From NCBI RefSeq assembly GCF_041080625.1, contig NZ_CP163518.1, forward strand, positions 8,177,501 to 8,241,500: DNA of 64,000 bases. The letters run 5' to 3'. The stretch comes from Streptomyces sp. CG1. GTDB taxonomy: Bacteria; Actinomycetota; Actinomycetes; Streptomycetales; Streptomycetaceae. Numbering within the stretch: position 1 is the first letter of the stretch; every line of letters begins with the position of its first letter. The notes under the pieces are model-generated. The model had not been told where the DNA came from. It saw only the letters and a program-made list of their open reading frames with translations, and ran no database searches. A program made the translations under genes and the position numbers. Shown one piece after another: positions 50,013 to 58,662 of the stretch.

Positions 50013-50282
50013 ATGGGCGGTACGTGGGACGCGGATCCGCAGGCGCGGCTGGTCCGGCGCATCGGCGTCGCGCCGGCCGAGCTGGGTACGACCGGGGGCA
50101 GGGACGGCTGTCCGGACATCTGGGAGCTCGACAACGGCGACTTCGCGGTCATCGGCCGTGACCTTACGGCGGTCTATTCCGCGGGGCTGCCCGAGGATGC
50201 GGTGATCGGCGGCGGAGAACGCCTCGTGGTCATCCCGCGCGTCACTCTGCTGGCCGCCAAGACGCACATTCCAGATGCGTGA
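50013..50282 (+). CDS. Small conserved hypothetical protein upstream of a DUF6879 gene
   Basis: An 89-residue protein with the string C-P-D-I-W-E-L-D-N-G-D-F-A-V-I-G-R-D-L-T near the middle and a beta-rich end. In Streptomyces such a protein commonly sits right before a DUF6879 gene; I know no function. Its stop overlaps the next ATG by 8 bp, so the two are coupled. No signal peptide or membrane helix is seen. Confidence 0.7.
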   Translation: MGGTWDADPQARLVRRIGVAPAELGTTGGRDGCPDIWELDNGDFAVIGRDLTAVYSAGLPEDAVIGGGERLVVIPRVTLLAAKTHIPDA

Positions 50283-50886
50283 CCTTCTTGGTGCCTCGTC
50301 CGGCGAGCGACTGGGACTAGAGGCCTACCGTGAGGACTTCCGCAGCAGGGATTTCGCTGTTGACGGGTGCGATTCGTGGAAGCTGGAGCGTCGCCAGGAC
50401 TTCCGTGAGCCGGGCGATGCGAGCTGGGATGCCTTTGCCCGGGGGGACTGGGAGGAGGCGCTGAGGCTGATCGAGGCCCAGCGTGCCGAGTTGCTCGACG
50501 TATCCCGTCTGGCCGCGCGTCATCGGTGCCGTCTGCTGCGTGTCCGTGTGGTGGAGCAGCCGCTCACGCCGTACTTGCAGTGGGAGCTGCATCTGCTGCG
50601 TATGCGGGCTGAGTGTGGTGAGCTGATCCGCGTCGTCGGCCCGGAACACATCGAGGCATACGAACACGGGGGTCCAGTACCGGAGTTGGTCACGCTGAAT
50701 GACGACACGGTGTACAAGATCCTTTACAACGCGGAAGGTGTCCTGGAAGGCGCCGTGCGGTACGTCGATGCGAGAACGCGGGATCGCGTCGCGGCGCGGG
50801 TTGAGGAGCTGTACGTGTTGGGTGAGGACATCGGCACGTTCTTCGACCGTGAAGTGGCCCACCTCAAGCCTCCAACGGGTGCATGA
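50275..50886 (+). CDS. DUF6879-type protein
   Basis: A 203-residue protein with the typical DUF6879 run: Y-R-E-D-F, W-K-L-E-R-R-Q-D-F-R-E-P near the N-terminus, then R-V-R-V-V-E-Q-P-L-T-P-Y-L-Q-W-E-L and a late F-F-D-R-E-V-A. The family's function is not known to me. It is often found beside regulators and NB-ARC proteins in actinobacteria. Here its last 8 bp overlap the start of the NLR-like ATPase gene, so the three plus-strand genes are likely co-translated and may work together. Confidence 0.75.
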   Translation: MRDLLGASSGERLGLEAYREDFRSRDFAVDGCDSWKLERRQDFREPGDASWDAFARGDWEEALRLIEAQRAELLDVSRLAARHRCRLLRVRVVEQPLTPYLQWELHLLRMRAECGELIRVVGPEHIEAYEHGGPVPELVTLNDDTVYKILYNAEGVLEGAVRYVDARTRDRVAARVEELYVLGEDIGTFFDREVAHLKPPTGA

Positions 50887-53245
50887 GCCGCGCGAGGAAG
50901 TCAACTCCTCACTCTCCGGCACCGCCCGTGACGTCGTGCAGGCCCGCGACGTGCAGGGCGGGATACATTTCCACGCTCGGGCGCCCGATCGCGTTCGGCC
51001 GCCGGTGCCGTACCAACTCCCGTTTGCTGGCCAGGGCTTCGTCAACAGACGCGTTGAGCGTGAGGCGCTTGACCGTCTGCTTGATGACGGTCTCGCCTAT
51101 GCGCGGGTGCTGCTGGTAACCGGCACTGCGGGGGTCGGTAAGACGTCTTTGGTGCTGCACTGGTCGCACGCGGTCCGTGACCGGTTCCCGGATGGCCAGT
51201 TGTATGCCGACCTGCACGGCTATGATCCGCAGACCCCGGTCAGGTACGAGCGGGTCCTTGAAAGCTTTCTGCGGGTGCTTGGCGCCCCTGCGGACGCGGT
51301 TCATGCTGAGGGCGAGCACATGGCCGCGGCCTTCCGCTCGTGGCTTGCCGGCCGCAGGCTGCTGATCGTGCTCGACAACGCCGCCAGTGCGTCCCAGGTC
51401 AGGCCTTTGCTGCCGGCGACGCCGGGATGCCTGGTCATCGTGACCAGCAGGCATCGTCTGCCTGGCCTGACGATCCGGGAGGGAGCGCGGCGCCTCACGC
51501 TGGATGTGCTCGACCAGGACGGCTCGGTCGCCCTGCTGCGCAGCGTCACCCGGGGCTACCGGGACGGGGACGATCCCGAGCAGGTGGCGGAGCTCGCCTC
51601 GCTGTGCGCGCGCCTGCCGTTGGCGCTCAGGATCGCTGCCGAGCGTGCGGCGGGGCGGCCGTTGATGCACCTGGCGGATTTGATCGGCGAGCTGCGTGAC
51701 GAGTCCGGTCGGTGGGAAGTTCTGTCGGCAGACGGCGACGAGGAGTCTGAGGCGGTGCGTCCCGTGTTCACGTGGTCTTATCGGGCGTTGCCCTCAGATG
51801 CCGCCCGGCTTTTCCGGTTGCTCGGACTGCACCCCGGGCCGGACTTCAGCGACATGGCTGCGGCAGCTTTGGCAGGAGTCGACGTCCGTACCGCGCGACG
51901 CCTGCTCGATGTCGTCGCTGTCGCGCATATGGTCGATCAGACCGCGTCTGATCGCTTCCGCCTGCATGACCTGCTGCGTGCCTATGCCGCCGATCAGGCA
52001 CGGCTGGAGCAGACCCCGCAGGAGTGCCAGGTCGCGCTGCGCAGGCTGCTGAGCTGGTACCTGCACACTGCGGACGCGGTCCAGGCCCGCGTCGCGCCGC
52101 GGGAGCCTCGTGTGGAGCTGGTACCTGCCGACGGAGGACTGCCCGAGCTGCGGTTCGCCGACGTGGCGCAGGCGATGCGGTGGTACGAGGCGGAGCGCGA
52201 CAACCTGGTGGCTGTCGTGCGCGCGGCCGCGAGTGGCGGGTGGGACCGGATCGCCTGGCAGCTGGCGGTGGTTCTGCGCGCTGTCTACATGACCAACAAT
52301 CCGTTTCAGGACTGGCTCGCCACCTCGCAGATCGGTCTGGAGGCCGCCCGGCGCGACGGCGATCGAGGCGCCGAAGCCGAACTGGAGGAGAGCCTCGGCA
52401 TGGCGTACGCCCAGTCGCAGTGCCTGGCAGCCGCCGCCGAGCATTACGAGTCGGCGCTGACCCTGCGCCGGGATCTTGGCGATACCTTCGGTGAGGCACT
52501 GACGCTCAACGGCCTTGGTCTGCTTGAACTACGCCGCCGCAACCTCGCACAGGCACAAGCGGCGTTCGAAGGCAGCAGGGAGCTGTTTGCGGCGTTGAAC
52601 GACGGTTTCTGGGAGCCTCGCGTGGCAGTCAACCTCGCGCAGGTGGAACTGGAACTCGGGCACCCGGCCAGCGCGCTCGGCCCGCTGCGCCGGGGAATCG
52701 AGGTATTCAGGGCCCACGGCGACCGCCACGCCGAGGGCAATGCCCGCAGGCTCCTTGCCGCGGCGGAGTTGGACAGCGGAAATGCGGATGCTGCGTTGGC
52801 ACATGCCGAGCAGGCGGTAGCCATCGCCACCGAGATCCGCAGCGCAGCCGCCGAAGGCTACTGGCTGCTGGCCTTGGGCGATGCTCAGCGAGCTACCGGG
52901 CACCCCACCCAGGCGCTGGCCTCCTACCGTCGCGCTGGTGCGCTCCAAGAACAGTTGGGCGACCGCGCCCGTCAAGCCGCAGCCTGGGACGGCCTCGGGC
53001 AGACGTATCTGCAACTCGGCCATGCTCAGGAAGCCGCGGAATGCCACCGCCGGGCAGTGGCCACTTACCGCGACCTTGAGCAGACATGGGAGATAGCGCG
53101 CACGCTGACGCACCTGGCTGATGCCCTGGACTGTGCCGACGCGCAGCAGGAGGCCGCCGACGCACGAGCGGACGCATGCGACCTGCTCACGGCGTTCACC
53201 GATTCGCGCGCAGTACGGCTACGAGAAAGGATCGTCCAGCGGTGA
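50879..53245 (+). CDS. NB-ARC/TPR signalling ATPase (NLR-like) with an N-terminal amyloid-type motif
   Basis: A 788-residue STAND ATPase. Residues about 13-32 carry the short string V-V-Q-A-R-D-V-Q-G-G-I-H-F-H. The NB-ARC domain follows, with P-loop G-T-A-G-V-G-K-T (82-89), Walker B R-L-L-I-V-L-D-N-A, sensor I-V-T-S-R, and an L-P-L-A-L-R motif. The C-terminal third is made of TPR repeats (about 480-780; units such as L-G-L-L-E-L-R-R-R-N-L-A-Q-A). I start at GTG 50879, where homology begins; the frame is open further upstream but only antiparallel to the DUF6879 gene. No effector domain is fused, so it should signal through a separate protein. Such ATPases sense a ligand with the repeats, then oligomerise. 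Confidence 0.85.
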   Translation: MHEPREEVNSSLSGTARDVVQARDVQGGIHFHARAPDRVRPPVPYQLPFAGQGFVNRRVEREALDRLLDDGLAYARVLLVTGTAGVGKTSLVLHWSHAVRDRFPDGQLYADLHGYDPQTPVRYERVLESFLRVLGAPADAVHAEGEHMAAAFRSWLAGRRLLIVLDNAASASQVRPLLPATPGCLVIVTSRHRLPGLTIREGARRLTLDVLDQDGSVALLRSVTRGYRDGDDPEQVAELASLCARLPLALRIAAERAAGRPLMHLADLIGELRDESGRWEVLSADGDEESEAVRPVFTWSYRALPSDAARLFRLLGLHPGPDFSDMAAAALAGVDVRTARRLLDVVAVAHMVDQTASDRFRLHDLLRAYAADQARLEQTPQECQVALRRLLSWYLHTADAVQARVAPREPRVELVPADGGLPELRFADVAQAMRWYEAERDNLVAVVRAAASGGWDRIAWQLAVVLRAVYMTNNPFQDWLATSQIGLEAARRDGDRGAEAELEESLGMAYAQSQCLAAAAEHYESALTLRRDLGDTFGEALTLNGLGLLELRRRNLAQAQAAFEGSRELFAALNDGFWEPRVAVNLAQVELELGHPASALGPLRRGIEVFRAHGDRHAEGNARRLLAAAELDSGNADAALAHAEQAVAIATEIRSAAAEGYWLLALGDAQRATGHPTQALASYRRAGALQEQLGDRARQAAAWDGLGQTYLQLGHAQEAAECHRRAVATYRDLEQTWEIARTLTHLADALDCADAQQEAADARADACDLLTAFTDSRAVRLRERIVQR

Positions 53246-53250
53246 CGACC

Positions 53251-54090
53251 TCACGACGAGGCCAGCCAGCGATCCCGAGCCGGAACCGGCACCGACTCGG
53301 TGATCCACAGCGGCCCGTCCCCGCACCGCATCCTCACACCGCTCACCTCGCTGACGCTGGTCCGCAGCACACTGACCCACTTACCCCGCACGACCGCCAG
53401 CGGCCCCGGCACGGCGAACAGGCCGAAACGGTAAGCCCGCACCAGGTTGTGGATCTCACGGGCCGGCCGGCTCCAGTCGATGACCGCGCTCTCGGGACCC
53501 ATAGAACCCTCATACGACGCCAGCGACTCGTCCTGCGGTGTCCCTGCGAAACCGTCCTCCGCCAGGGCCAGGGCCTGCGGCACCAGAGCCCGGATCGTGG
53601 CCCGGACCTGTGTGAACACCACGTCGCCTGCCAGATCGTCCGGCAGGGAAATGCCGCCGCGCTGCGCCACGACCGGGCCGCTGTCGAACGCCTCGTCCAT
53701 CCAGTGAACCGTCACCCCGGTCTCCTCATCACCGTGCCGCACAGCCCAGTGCACCGGCATCGGCCCACGGTGCCGCGGCAGCAACGACGGATGGACGTTC
53801 AACACCCCAAGCTGCGGCACGCGCAGCACAGACGCGGGCAGTCGCCACGGAATCCCGTAACACACGACAAGGTCAGGCTCGTATCCGGCGAGGCTGAGCG
53901 CGAGACCCTGCGGGCTGCGAAGGACCAACAGATCGGGCCCGGGCGGCATCGCAGCCAGCACCTCATCCACGGCAGCCCCACCCTGCGAAGCAGCGCACAC
54001 GTACGCGACCGGGGCGTGGCCGGCTGACTCGCACGCCGCTTGCAAGTCCTCGAAGCCCTCAGCCCCGTACGACATCAGCACCACACGCAT
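53251..54090 (-). CDS. Methionyl-tRNA formyltransferase-like enzyme
   Basis: A 279-residue protein of the formyltransferase fold. The 10-formyl-THF site has N98, H100 (L-N-V-H-P-S-L-L-P) and D136 (F-D-S-G-P), the catalytic Asn-His-Asp set. A C-terminal beta domain (about 205-275) resembles the OB part of Fmt. It is shorter than housekeeping Fmt (about 310), so it more likely formylates a small amine or sugar amine than initiator tRNA. It faces the NLR-like gene with 5 bp between stops, and lies back to back with the small motif protein at 54156. Confidence 0.8.
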   Translation of the reverse strand: MRVVLMSYGAEGFEDLQAACESAGHAPVAYVCAASQGGAAVDEVLAAMPPGPDLLVLRSPQGLALSLAGYEPDLVVCYGIPWRLPASVLRVPQLGVLNVHPSLLPRHRGPMPVHWAVRHGDEETGVTVHWMDEAFDSGPVVAQRGGISLPDDLAGDVVFTQVRATIRALVPQALALAEDGFAGTPQDESLASYEGSMGPESAVIDWSRPAREIHNLVRAYRFGLFAVPGPLAVVRGKWVSVLRTSVSEVSGVRMRCGDGPLWITESVPVPARDRWLASS

Positions 54091-54155
54091 CCGTCAGCCA
54101 CCTTCCACCAAGACGGGCGAAACCGAACCGCAAAGCAAAGGTGCGTGATCATCTC

Positions 54156-54530
54156 ATGGATCCGATGACATCCCTGCTCTTACCCAGCGCCCAGTCCCTC
54201 GTCACGGCGATTCTCACCGACGGCTGGACACACGTCCGCGACGCCCTGGCGCGCAGCTGGAGCAAGCAGACCGGCGAAGCGCGAGCCGACGTTGAATGCC
54301 GTCTGGACACGGCCCACCGCCAGGCCGCAGGCATGGGCGATGACGAGGCCGTCCAGAGAGCGTACTGGGTCGGATACCTCGCCGCTGTTCTGGCCGAGCG
54401 CCCGACCCTGCTCGACGTCGTACGCGAGCTGCCCGACATGCCTGACCTGCACAACACCAACAGCGGAACCGTCACGAACCTCATGCAGGCTCGCGACGTC
54501 CACGGCAACATCACCTTCGGGCCGCAGTAA
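54156..54530 (+). CDS. Small helical protein with a C-terminal motif shared with the NLR-like ATPase
   Basis: A 124-residue protein. The first ~95 residues look alpha-helical (L-V-T-A-I-L-T-D-G-W-T-H-V-R-D-A-L, then Y-W-V-G-Y-L-A-A-V-L). The last 25 contain S-G-T-V-T-N-L-M-Q-A-R-D-V-H-G-N-I-T-F-G. This closely matches residues 13-32 of the ATPase encoded at 50879: both have SGT, four residues, then a hydrophobic residue and Q-A-R-D-V-x-G-x-I-x-F. Paired motifs of this kind join NLRs to their effectors in bacteria. I do not recognise the helical part. ATG 54156 is used; GTG 54141 would add five residues. Confidence 0.65.
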   Translation: MDPMTSLLLPSAQSLVTAILTDGWTHVRDALARSWSKQTGEARADVECRLDTAHRQAAGMGDDEAVQRAYWVGYLAAVLAERPTLLDVVRELPDMPDLHNTNSGTVTNLMQARDVHGNITFGPQ

Positions 54531-54853
54531 CAGGCGTCCTGGACCCATGCGGCGGTGGACTTCGAACCGGACACCAGAATCAAATAGCCACCTGTCGGAG
54601 TCCGTCGACGTCGGCCGCGTGGACGTACTGACCGGACCGCACCGTCGACGCGTTCGCGGTCTGGCTCCAGCCGCGTCAGGAATGGAGATCGTCTGTCGGG
54701 ACCGGCCCGCATCTATGCGTCGCTGCTGCGGCATGGCGCAAGTTGGAGCGGGCGGAGGCGGCGTTCGATGGTCGACGGCGACGACGGACCAGCGGTGGGT
54801 GGCCGGGGGGTGAACAGTACGAGCCGGTGCTCCATGCGCTGGAGACCTTTTGA

Positions 54854-55538
54854 CCCGCACAAGCCAGCAGCTCCCGGGACGTGAAGGACCCGGCGACCCA
54901 TGAGGACCTGATCCAGCTGCCGGGCCAGAGCCCGGCGCCGGAGATCGCAGACCTGGTCGCGAACTCGGACGCCTGGGACGCGCCACTGGGCGGCGACGAG
55001 CCAGAGCCGATCGCCCTCGGCGGGCCGGACCCGAACTGAGTCACGATCGGGGCCAGGCCAGGGGCGGGACGAGGCCAGCGGGGCCAGTACGAGGAAGTCG
55101 CCAGCGCGGCGGACATGCTCGTCCTCCGCGTAATACGCTCACGCGTACGACCCGGAGCCGGCTTCCCCCGTCTGGCTCCGGGCCGAGCCTCCCGTTGAGG
55201 GATGTGAACCTGCGGACGAGTTCCAGCGGTCCTGTCTGATCGCCCAACTCGGCCCCGACACCGACCCCGCAGACCTGGAGCGCCGCTTCTTCCGACTGCG
55301 GTCGGTGCGCGCGGTCGCGCTCGAGGTACTGGGCGACCGTCGCGCCAAGCTCCTCGCCGATCCGCTGAAGGTCACCGTTGATGGTGGGGTGACCATGGCA
55401 CTTCAGCAGAACTTGAAGGGGATTGAGCGGCAGATCGAACAGGTCCGCCAGACGCCCGTGCCGGATGACCCTCGCGACGAGGAAGAAGGGGGACCAGCGG
55501 TGGCGACGTACCTGACGCCGACCCGCTGCTACCGGTAG
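54854..55538 (+). other. Two coding-like stretches, unrecognised, probably relics
   Basis: In the 1.25-kb gap 54531-55779 two plus-strand stretches read like protein. One at about 54854-55039 ends E-P-I-A-L-G-G-P-D-P-N. One at about 55130-55538 has F-Q-R-S-C-L-I-A-Q-L-G-P-D-T and L-R-S-V-R-A-V-A-L-E-V-L-G. Neither has a convincing start, and stops separate them. They look like parts of a broken gene. I see nothing else supportable in the gap apart from the hairpin at 55701. Confidence 0.35.
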
Positions 55539-55700
55539 GCCACGGCATGCGACCGACCTGCGGTGGCGCCGGAGCCGCTGCCTCCGGGGCTCAGACGTGA
55601 GCTGGGCGGCGAGGCGGTTGGCCGGCGTGAAACGGGATTGCACGGTGCGTCGCCGGGTGACTGCCGGGGTCAGTGGGTAGTGTCCGAAGAGAACGAACTA

Positions 55701-55739
55701 GCGAGGCCCGCCCCCATCTCACCTGGGGACGGGCCTCGC
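55701..55739. terminator. Hairpin terminator downstream of the DUF397 gene
   Basis: GCGAGGCCCG and CCCC pair with GGGG and CGGGCCTCGC around a short loop. It lies 40 bp past the minus-strand DUF397 stop and is almost symmetrical, so it may end transcription from both sides. Confidence 0.75.
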
Positions 55740-55779
55740 GTGTTTGTCGGCGGAAGGTCAGATGCTGCCCAGACCTTCC

Positions 55780-56013
55780 CTACAGGGCACGGCCGCTCAG
55801 CCGGTCGTTTCGCTTGATGTCGGCGATGAAGCTGCCCCACGCCTGGGTGGTGAAGCTGAGAACCGGGCCGTGCTTCTGCCTCTTGGTGTCGCGGACTGCA
55901 ACGTCGCCGGTCGCATCTGCGGGGTACTCGCCGCACTCCACGCACTCATTCTCCGTGGCACTGCGGCTGGACTTGTGCCAGTTGCGTGCGCCCTGGTCGA
56001 GGCTATCTGCCAT
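55780..56013 (-). CDS. DUF397 protein
   Basis: A 77-residue protein with the DUF397 pattern: W-H-K-S-S-R-S near the N-terminus, N-E-C-V-E-C, V-A-V-R-D-T-K, then W-x-x-F-I-A-D-I-K. The start ATG (56013-56011) has AAGGAA upstream. In Streptomyces these small proteins are paired with XRE/DUF5753 regulators (BldB/AbaA-like neighbourhoods) and may modulate them. Here the regulator gene lies 29 bp upstream on the same strand. Confidence 0.88.
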   Translation of the reverse strand: MADSLDQGARNWHKSSRSATENECVECGEYPADATGDVAVRDTKRQKHGPVLSFTTQAWGSFIADIKRNDRLSGRAL

Positions 56014-56042
56014 GTTGTTCCTTCCGCGCTGTGTCAGCCAAC

Positions 56043-56909
56043 TCACGTGGTCGAGATGGCACGACGCAAGTATGTCGCCGTCTCCTTCGTGGACAGTGCT
56101 TGGGATTGGAGCTGCGTGAACCGGTTCGCGCTCACGCGAACCTCGTTCGGCTCGTCGTTGAAGGCGTTCGGTCCACCCGACTCCACGTACGTGATGCTCC
56201 CGTCCAGGGTGTCTCCGAAGCTGAGCAGCATGAACGCCCCGTTCATGCCAACGTGCGCGCCGGCGGAGAAGGGGAGGAGCTGAAGCGTGATGTTGCTCCG
56301 TTTCCCCAGGTCCACAAGGTGTGCGATCTGCTCCTGCATTACCTGCGGGCTGCCGACTTCGGTACGGATGACGGCCTCTCCGATGACCGCCCATACCTGC
56401 GGTGGGTTCTTCCGCACCAGTACTTCCTTGCGACGCTCACGCAGGGTGAGTGCGTCGTCAACCGGCAATGGGGAGTCAGCCGGCCGGATGGACTTCTGGG
56501 CCTCGATGATCGCTGCCGAGTAGTCGGTTGTCTGGAAGATGCCCGGCACGGCGAGTGGCTGGAAGGTGCGTACCTCGGTCGCGAGGTCTTCCGCGTCCGC
56601 GACGTCCACGGCGGTCGGGCCGACCTTGGAGCCGTAGGCCGTCCACCAGCCGCGCGCCCTGCCGTGCTTGGCCAGCGCGACGAGTCGCTGCTTCACATCG
56701 TCGTCTCCAAGGCCGTAGATGCTCGCGTACGCGATGGCGTCGGCGACGCTGACAGCGGTGTGGCCCGACTCCTGGCGGCGCACGGTGCTGTGGCCGACGC
56801 CGAGCTTCTGTGCCACGTCCTCGATGGAGATGCCACGCTCTTCGCGCAGGCGGCGGAGCTGCCCGCCGAGAAGCCTCTTTCGGACGGTGGGAACGCCTTT
56901 GTAGGCCAT
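56043..56909 (-). CDS. XRE regulator with DUF5753 domain
   Basis: A 288-residue protein. The N-terminal HTH (about 15-70) reads L-R-R-L-R-E-E-R-G-I-S-I-E-D-V-A-Q-K-L-G-V-G-H-S-T-V-R-R-Q-E. The rest is the DUF5753 ligand-like domain, with P-G-I-F-Q-T-T-D-Y, R-R-K-E-V-L and a Q-L-L-P-F-S-A-G-A-H segment. It forms the standard pair with the DUF397 gene downstream and is divergent from the operon that starts at 57049, so it may control that promoter region. The ligand is unknown. Confidence 0.88.
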   Translation of the reverse strand: MAYKGVPTVRKRLLGGQLRRLREERGISIEDVAQKLGVGHSTVRRQESGHTAVSVADAIAYASIYGLGDDDVKQRLVALAKHGRARGWWTAYGSKVGPTAVDVADAEDLATEVRTFQPLAVPGIFQTTDYSAAIIEAQKSIRPADSPLPVDDALTLRERRKEVLVRKNPPQVWAVIGEAVIRTEVGSPQVMQEQIAHLVDLGKRSNITLQLLPFSAGAHVGMNGAFMLLSFGDTLDGSITYVESGGPNAFNDEPNEVRVSANRFTQLQSQALSTKETATYLRRAISTT

Positions 56910-57048
56910 GTGACCTCCACGTCAGTACTGGATGGCGCCTGTCAGTGTGTCTGTTTCCGTGCGCTGCACGCCAGTTCGGATACCTGTCAGAAGTGAAAAC
57001 GTGTCACCGAGCCACTTGTCAGTTTTGGCTCTGTGCGAGATTCTATCG

Positions 57049-57393
57049 ATGTCGCTCACGGTAGGTACTGCCCTCCGCACGACCAGTGATTTCGTGCGCC
57101 CGTGCGGCCTTGCCCAGGCGGCGGCCGAGCTACCCGCCCGGCAGCGGCGGCCGGACCCTACCCCTTGGGGTCCGGCCGCCGCCCCCCACATGACTTTCCG
57201 CGAGCGAGCCGAGGCGGCAATGACGCCACACGCACCCCAAGAGCACCACCATCCCAGCGCCTCCGCGACGGAGCACGCCCGTACCGGGCCGGTGTCGCCC
57301 GCTGCCCGCACCTACGCCGACGAACACAGCGACGTTTCCGACTGGACCACCGAATGGTTCGAGATCTACGCGGAGCTGGGAGGCATCCAATGA
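57049..57393 (+). CDS. Small unrecognised protein, first gene of an overlapping operon
   Basis: About 114 residues from ATG 57049. It is Pro/Arg-rich in the first half (L-P-A-R-Q-R-R-P-D-P-T-P-W-G-P), then M-T-F-R-E-R-A-E-A, and ends in an acidic D-W-T-T-E-W-F-E-I-Y-A-E-L. I do not recognise it. The start is uncertain; ATG 57190 would leave a 67-residue protein. Its stop overlaps the next gene (ATGA). It is divergent from the XRE regulator across 140 bp. Confidence 0.55.
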   Translation: MSLTVGTALRTTSDFVRPCGLAQAAAELPARQRRPDPTPWGPAAAPHMTFRERAEAAMTPHAPQEHHHPSASATEHARTGPVSPAARTYADEHSDVSDWTTEWFEIYAELGGIQ

Positions 57394-57806
57394 CCAAAGC
57401 AACCGCCATGCAGGAGGGAATCGCCACCGCCGCCAGCCGCGACTCGGTTGCTGCCGTCTTATATGTCTGCGTTGAGCGCAGCAAGTTGGCGCCAAGCCAG
57501 GCCACCCAGCGCGCGGAAGGCGAGGGCCGATCCTTTGCGGCGGCGCGGGACCTGCGGGTTACGGAGACGATCTGTGACCCGTACGGTGAACCCGATCCTC
57601 GCCGCCGCGAGGGCTGGATGCGCGTGCGGGAGCTGGCGGAAGCCGGTTCGGTCGGCGTCGTGATCGTCCGCTGGCCGGCGGCCATCGCCCCTGATGGCTC
57701 ACACGAGTTGCGCCACCGTGAGATCCGTTGGCTCATGAAGCGCGGGGTACAAGTGCGTTACTCGTGGGCTCCGCTCTCCCGTTCGGACGCCGGTGAGACC
57801 AAGTGA
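57390..57806 (+). CDS. Resolvase-like N-terminal domain protein without a DNA-binding part
   Basis: A 138-residue protein. Its pattern A-V-L-Y-V-C-V-E-R-S near the start, A-T-Q-R-A-E-G-E-G-R-S-F-A, a variable loop, then G-V-V-I-V-R-W-P-A-A-I is that of the serine-recombinase catalytic fold. The usual catalytic Ser context (R-V-S) is replaced by E-R-S, and no helix-turn-helix follows, so it is unlikely to be an active recombinase. It overlaps genes on both sides (ATGA upstream, GTGA downstream). Confidence 0.6.
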   Translation: MTKATAMQEGIATAASRDSVAAVLYVCVERSKLAPSQATQRAEGEGRSFAAARDLRVTETICDPYGEPDPRRREGWMRVRELAEAGSVGVVIVRWPAAIAPDGSHELRHREIRWLMKRGVQVRYSWAPLSRSDAGETK

Positions 57807-58276
57807 GCGCAGTGCACCCGTCGTTGGCCCTGTGCGATGCAGCCGCAGCCCGCAGTATGGATGTCGGGTCCGCCCGGCCCGCTGCCTCACGAACCCTGTT
57901 CGACTTGCTGGGGGCGCTTGGTGGCGCGCTCCTCGACGACTACCTGGAGTTGGTCCTCGGCTGGGGTGCCGCACCGTTGCAGCCGGACGAGATTCCGAAG
58001 ATCGTGTCCTGCTTGCAGGGCTGCCTGTGGGGGCTCGTGACCGAGGCCATGAATCGCGTCAAGGGGCGTCCGGACCAGGATCTGATCAAGCGGATCGGCT
58101 TTGCTGTGTGCCTCGACGTCGAGGGGGCAGCGGAGGGTTTCCATCCCGATGACGCCTACGTACGCCGTCTCGCCATGCTCGTTTCGGACCTGGTCGACCG
58201 GGTGGCCGAGCATGACGATGGTCCGCTCCCGACCTTCGATGCCCGCCCCGCGTTCCGTGGTTGGTGGTCGGCGTGA
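57803..58276 (+). CDS. Unrecognised protein
   Basis: A 157-residue, largely helical protein starting at GTG 57803, with hydrophobic helices L-F-D-L-L-G-A-L-G-G-A-L-L-D-D-Y and I-V-S-C-L-Q-G-C-L-W-G-L and an acidic end. No signal peptide or known motif is seen. It overlaps both neighbours by GTGA, so it is part of the same translationally coupled operon. Confidence 0.65.
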   Translation: MSAVHPSLALCDAAAARSMDVGSARPAASRTLFDLLGALGGALLDDYLELVLGWGAAPLQPDEIPKIVSCLQGCLWGLVTEAMNRVKGRPDQDLIKRIGFAVCLDVEGAAEGFHPDDAYVRRLAMLVSDLVDRVAEHDDGPLPTFDARPAFRGWWSA

Positions 58277-58662
58277 GCGAGTTGTTGCCGCGCACGTACT
58301 GGTGCCACGTCGACCACGACGGCCGGCAACTTCAGAACTGGGGCCCGGCCGACATCACCACCAACGCTCCCGGATTGGCCGTCGCGTGGGTGCGTGAGGC
58401 CGTTCGCAGTATCAGCTCCACACTGGAGCGCGAGACCTTCTACGCGGTGTGGGGCTGGCTCGGTGACCACGGCGCTGTCCACGCAGCCGTCGTTGAGCTG
58501 CGCAGGGGTAAGCCGTACACCTTCACGGTGCCAAGTCCCGCCGGCCGCTGGACGTGGACTGCCTACCCCGTCTCCGTGCTCCCCGTGGTGGGAAGCTGCT
58601 CCGTCCCGGCTGCTCGTATGCGGCAGTCAGCCCTGGTCGGTGCCATCGGCGGTCGCCTGTGA
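58273..58662 (+). CDS. Unrecognised protein
   Basis: A 129-residue protein from GTG 58273, beta-rich, with repeated Trp residues (T-Y-W-C-H-V-D-H-D-G, W-G-P-A-D, V-W-G-W-L-G-D-H-G, W-T-W-T-A-Y). I know no family. GTGA overlaps with the genes before and after fix the start. Confidence 0.65.
   Translation: MSELLPRTYWCHVDHDGRQLQNWGPADITTNAPGLAVAWVREAVRSISSTLERETFYAVWGWLGDHGAVHAAVVELRRGKPYTFTVPSPAGRWTWTAYPVSVLPVVGSCSVPAARMRQSALVGAIGGRL

Noticed and set aside
50699..50878. N-terminal extension of the NB-ARC gene
   Set aside because: It lies within the DUF6879 coding region in another frame. Homology and the 8-bp overlap support GTG 50879.
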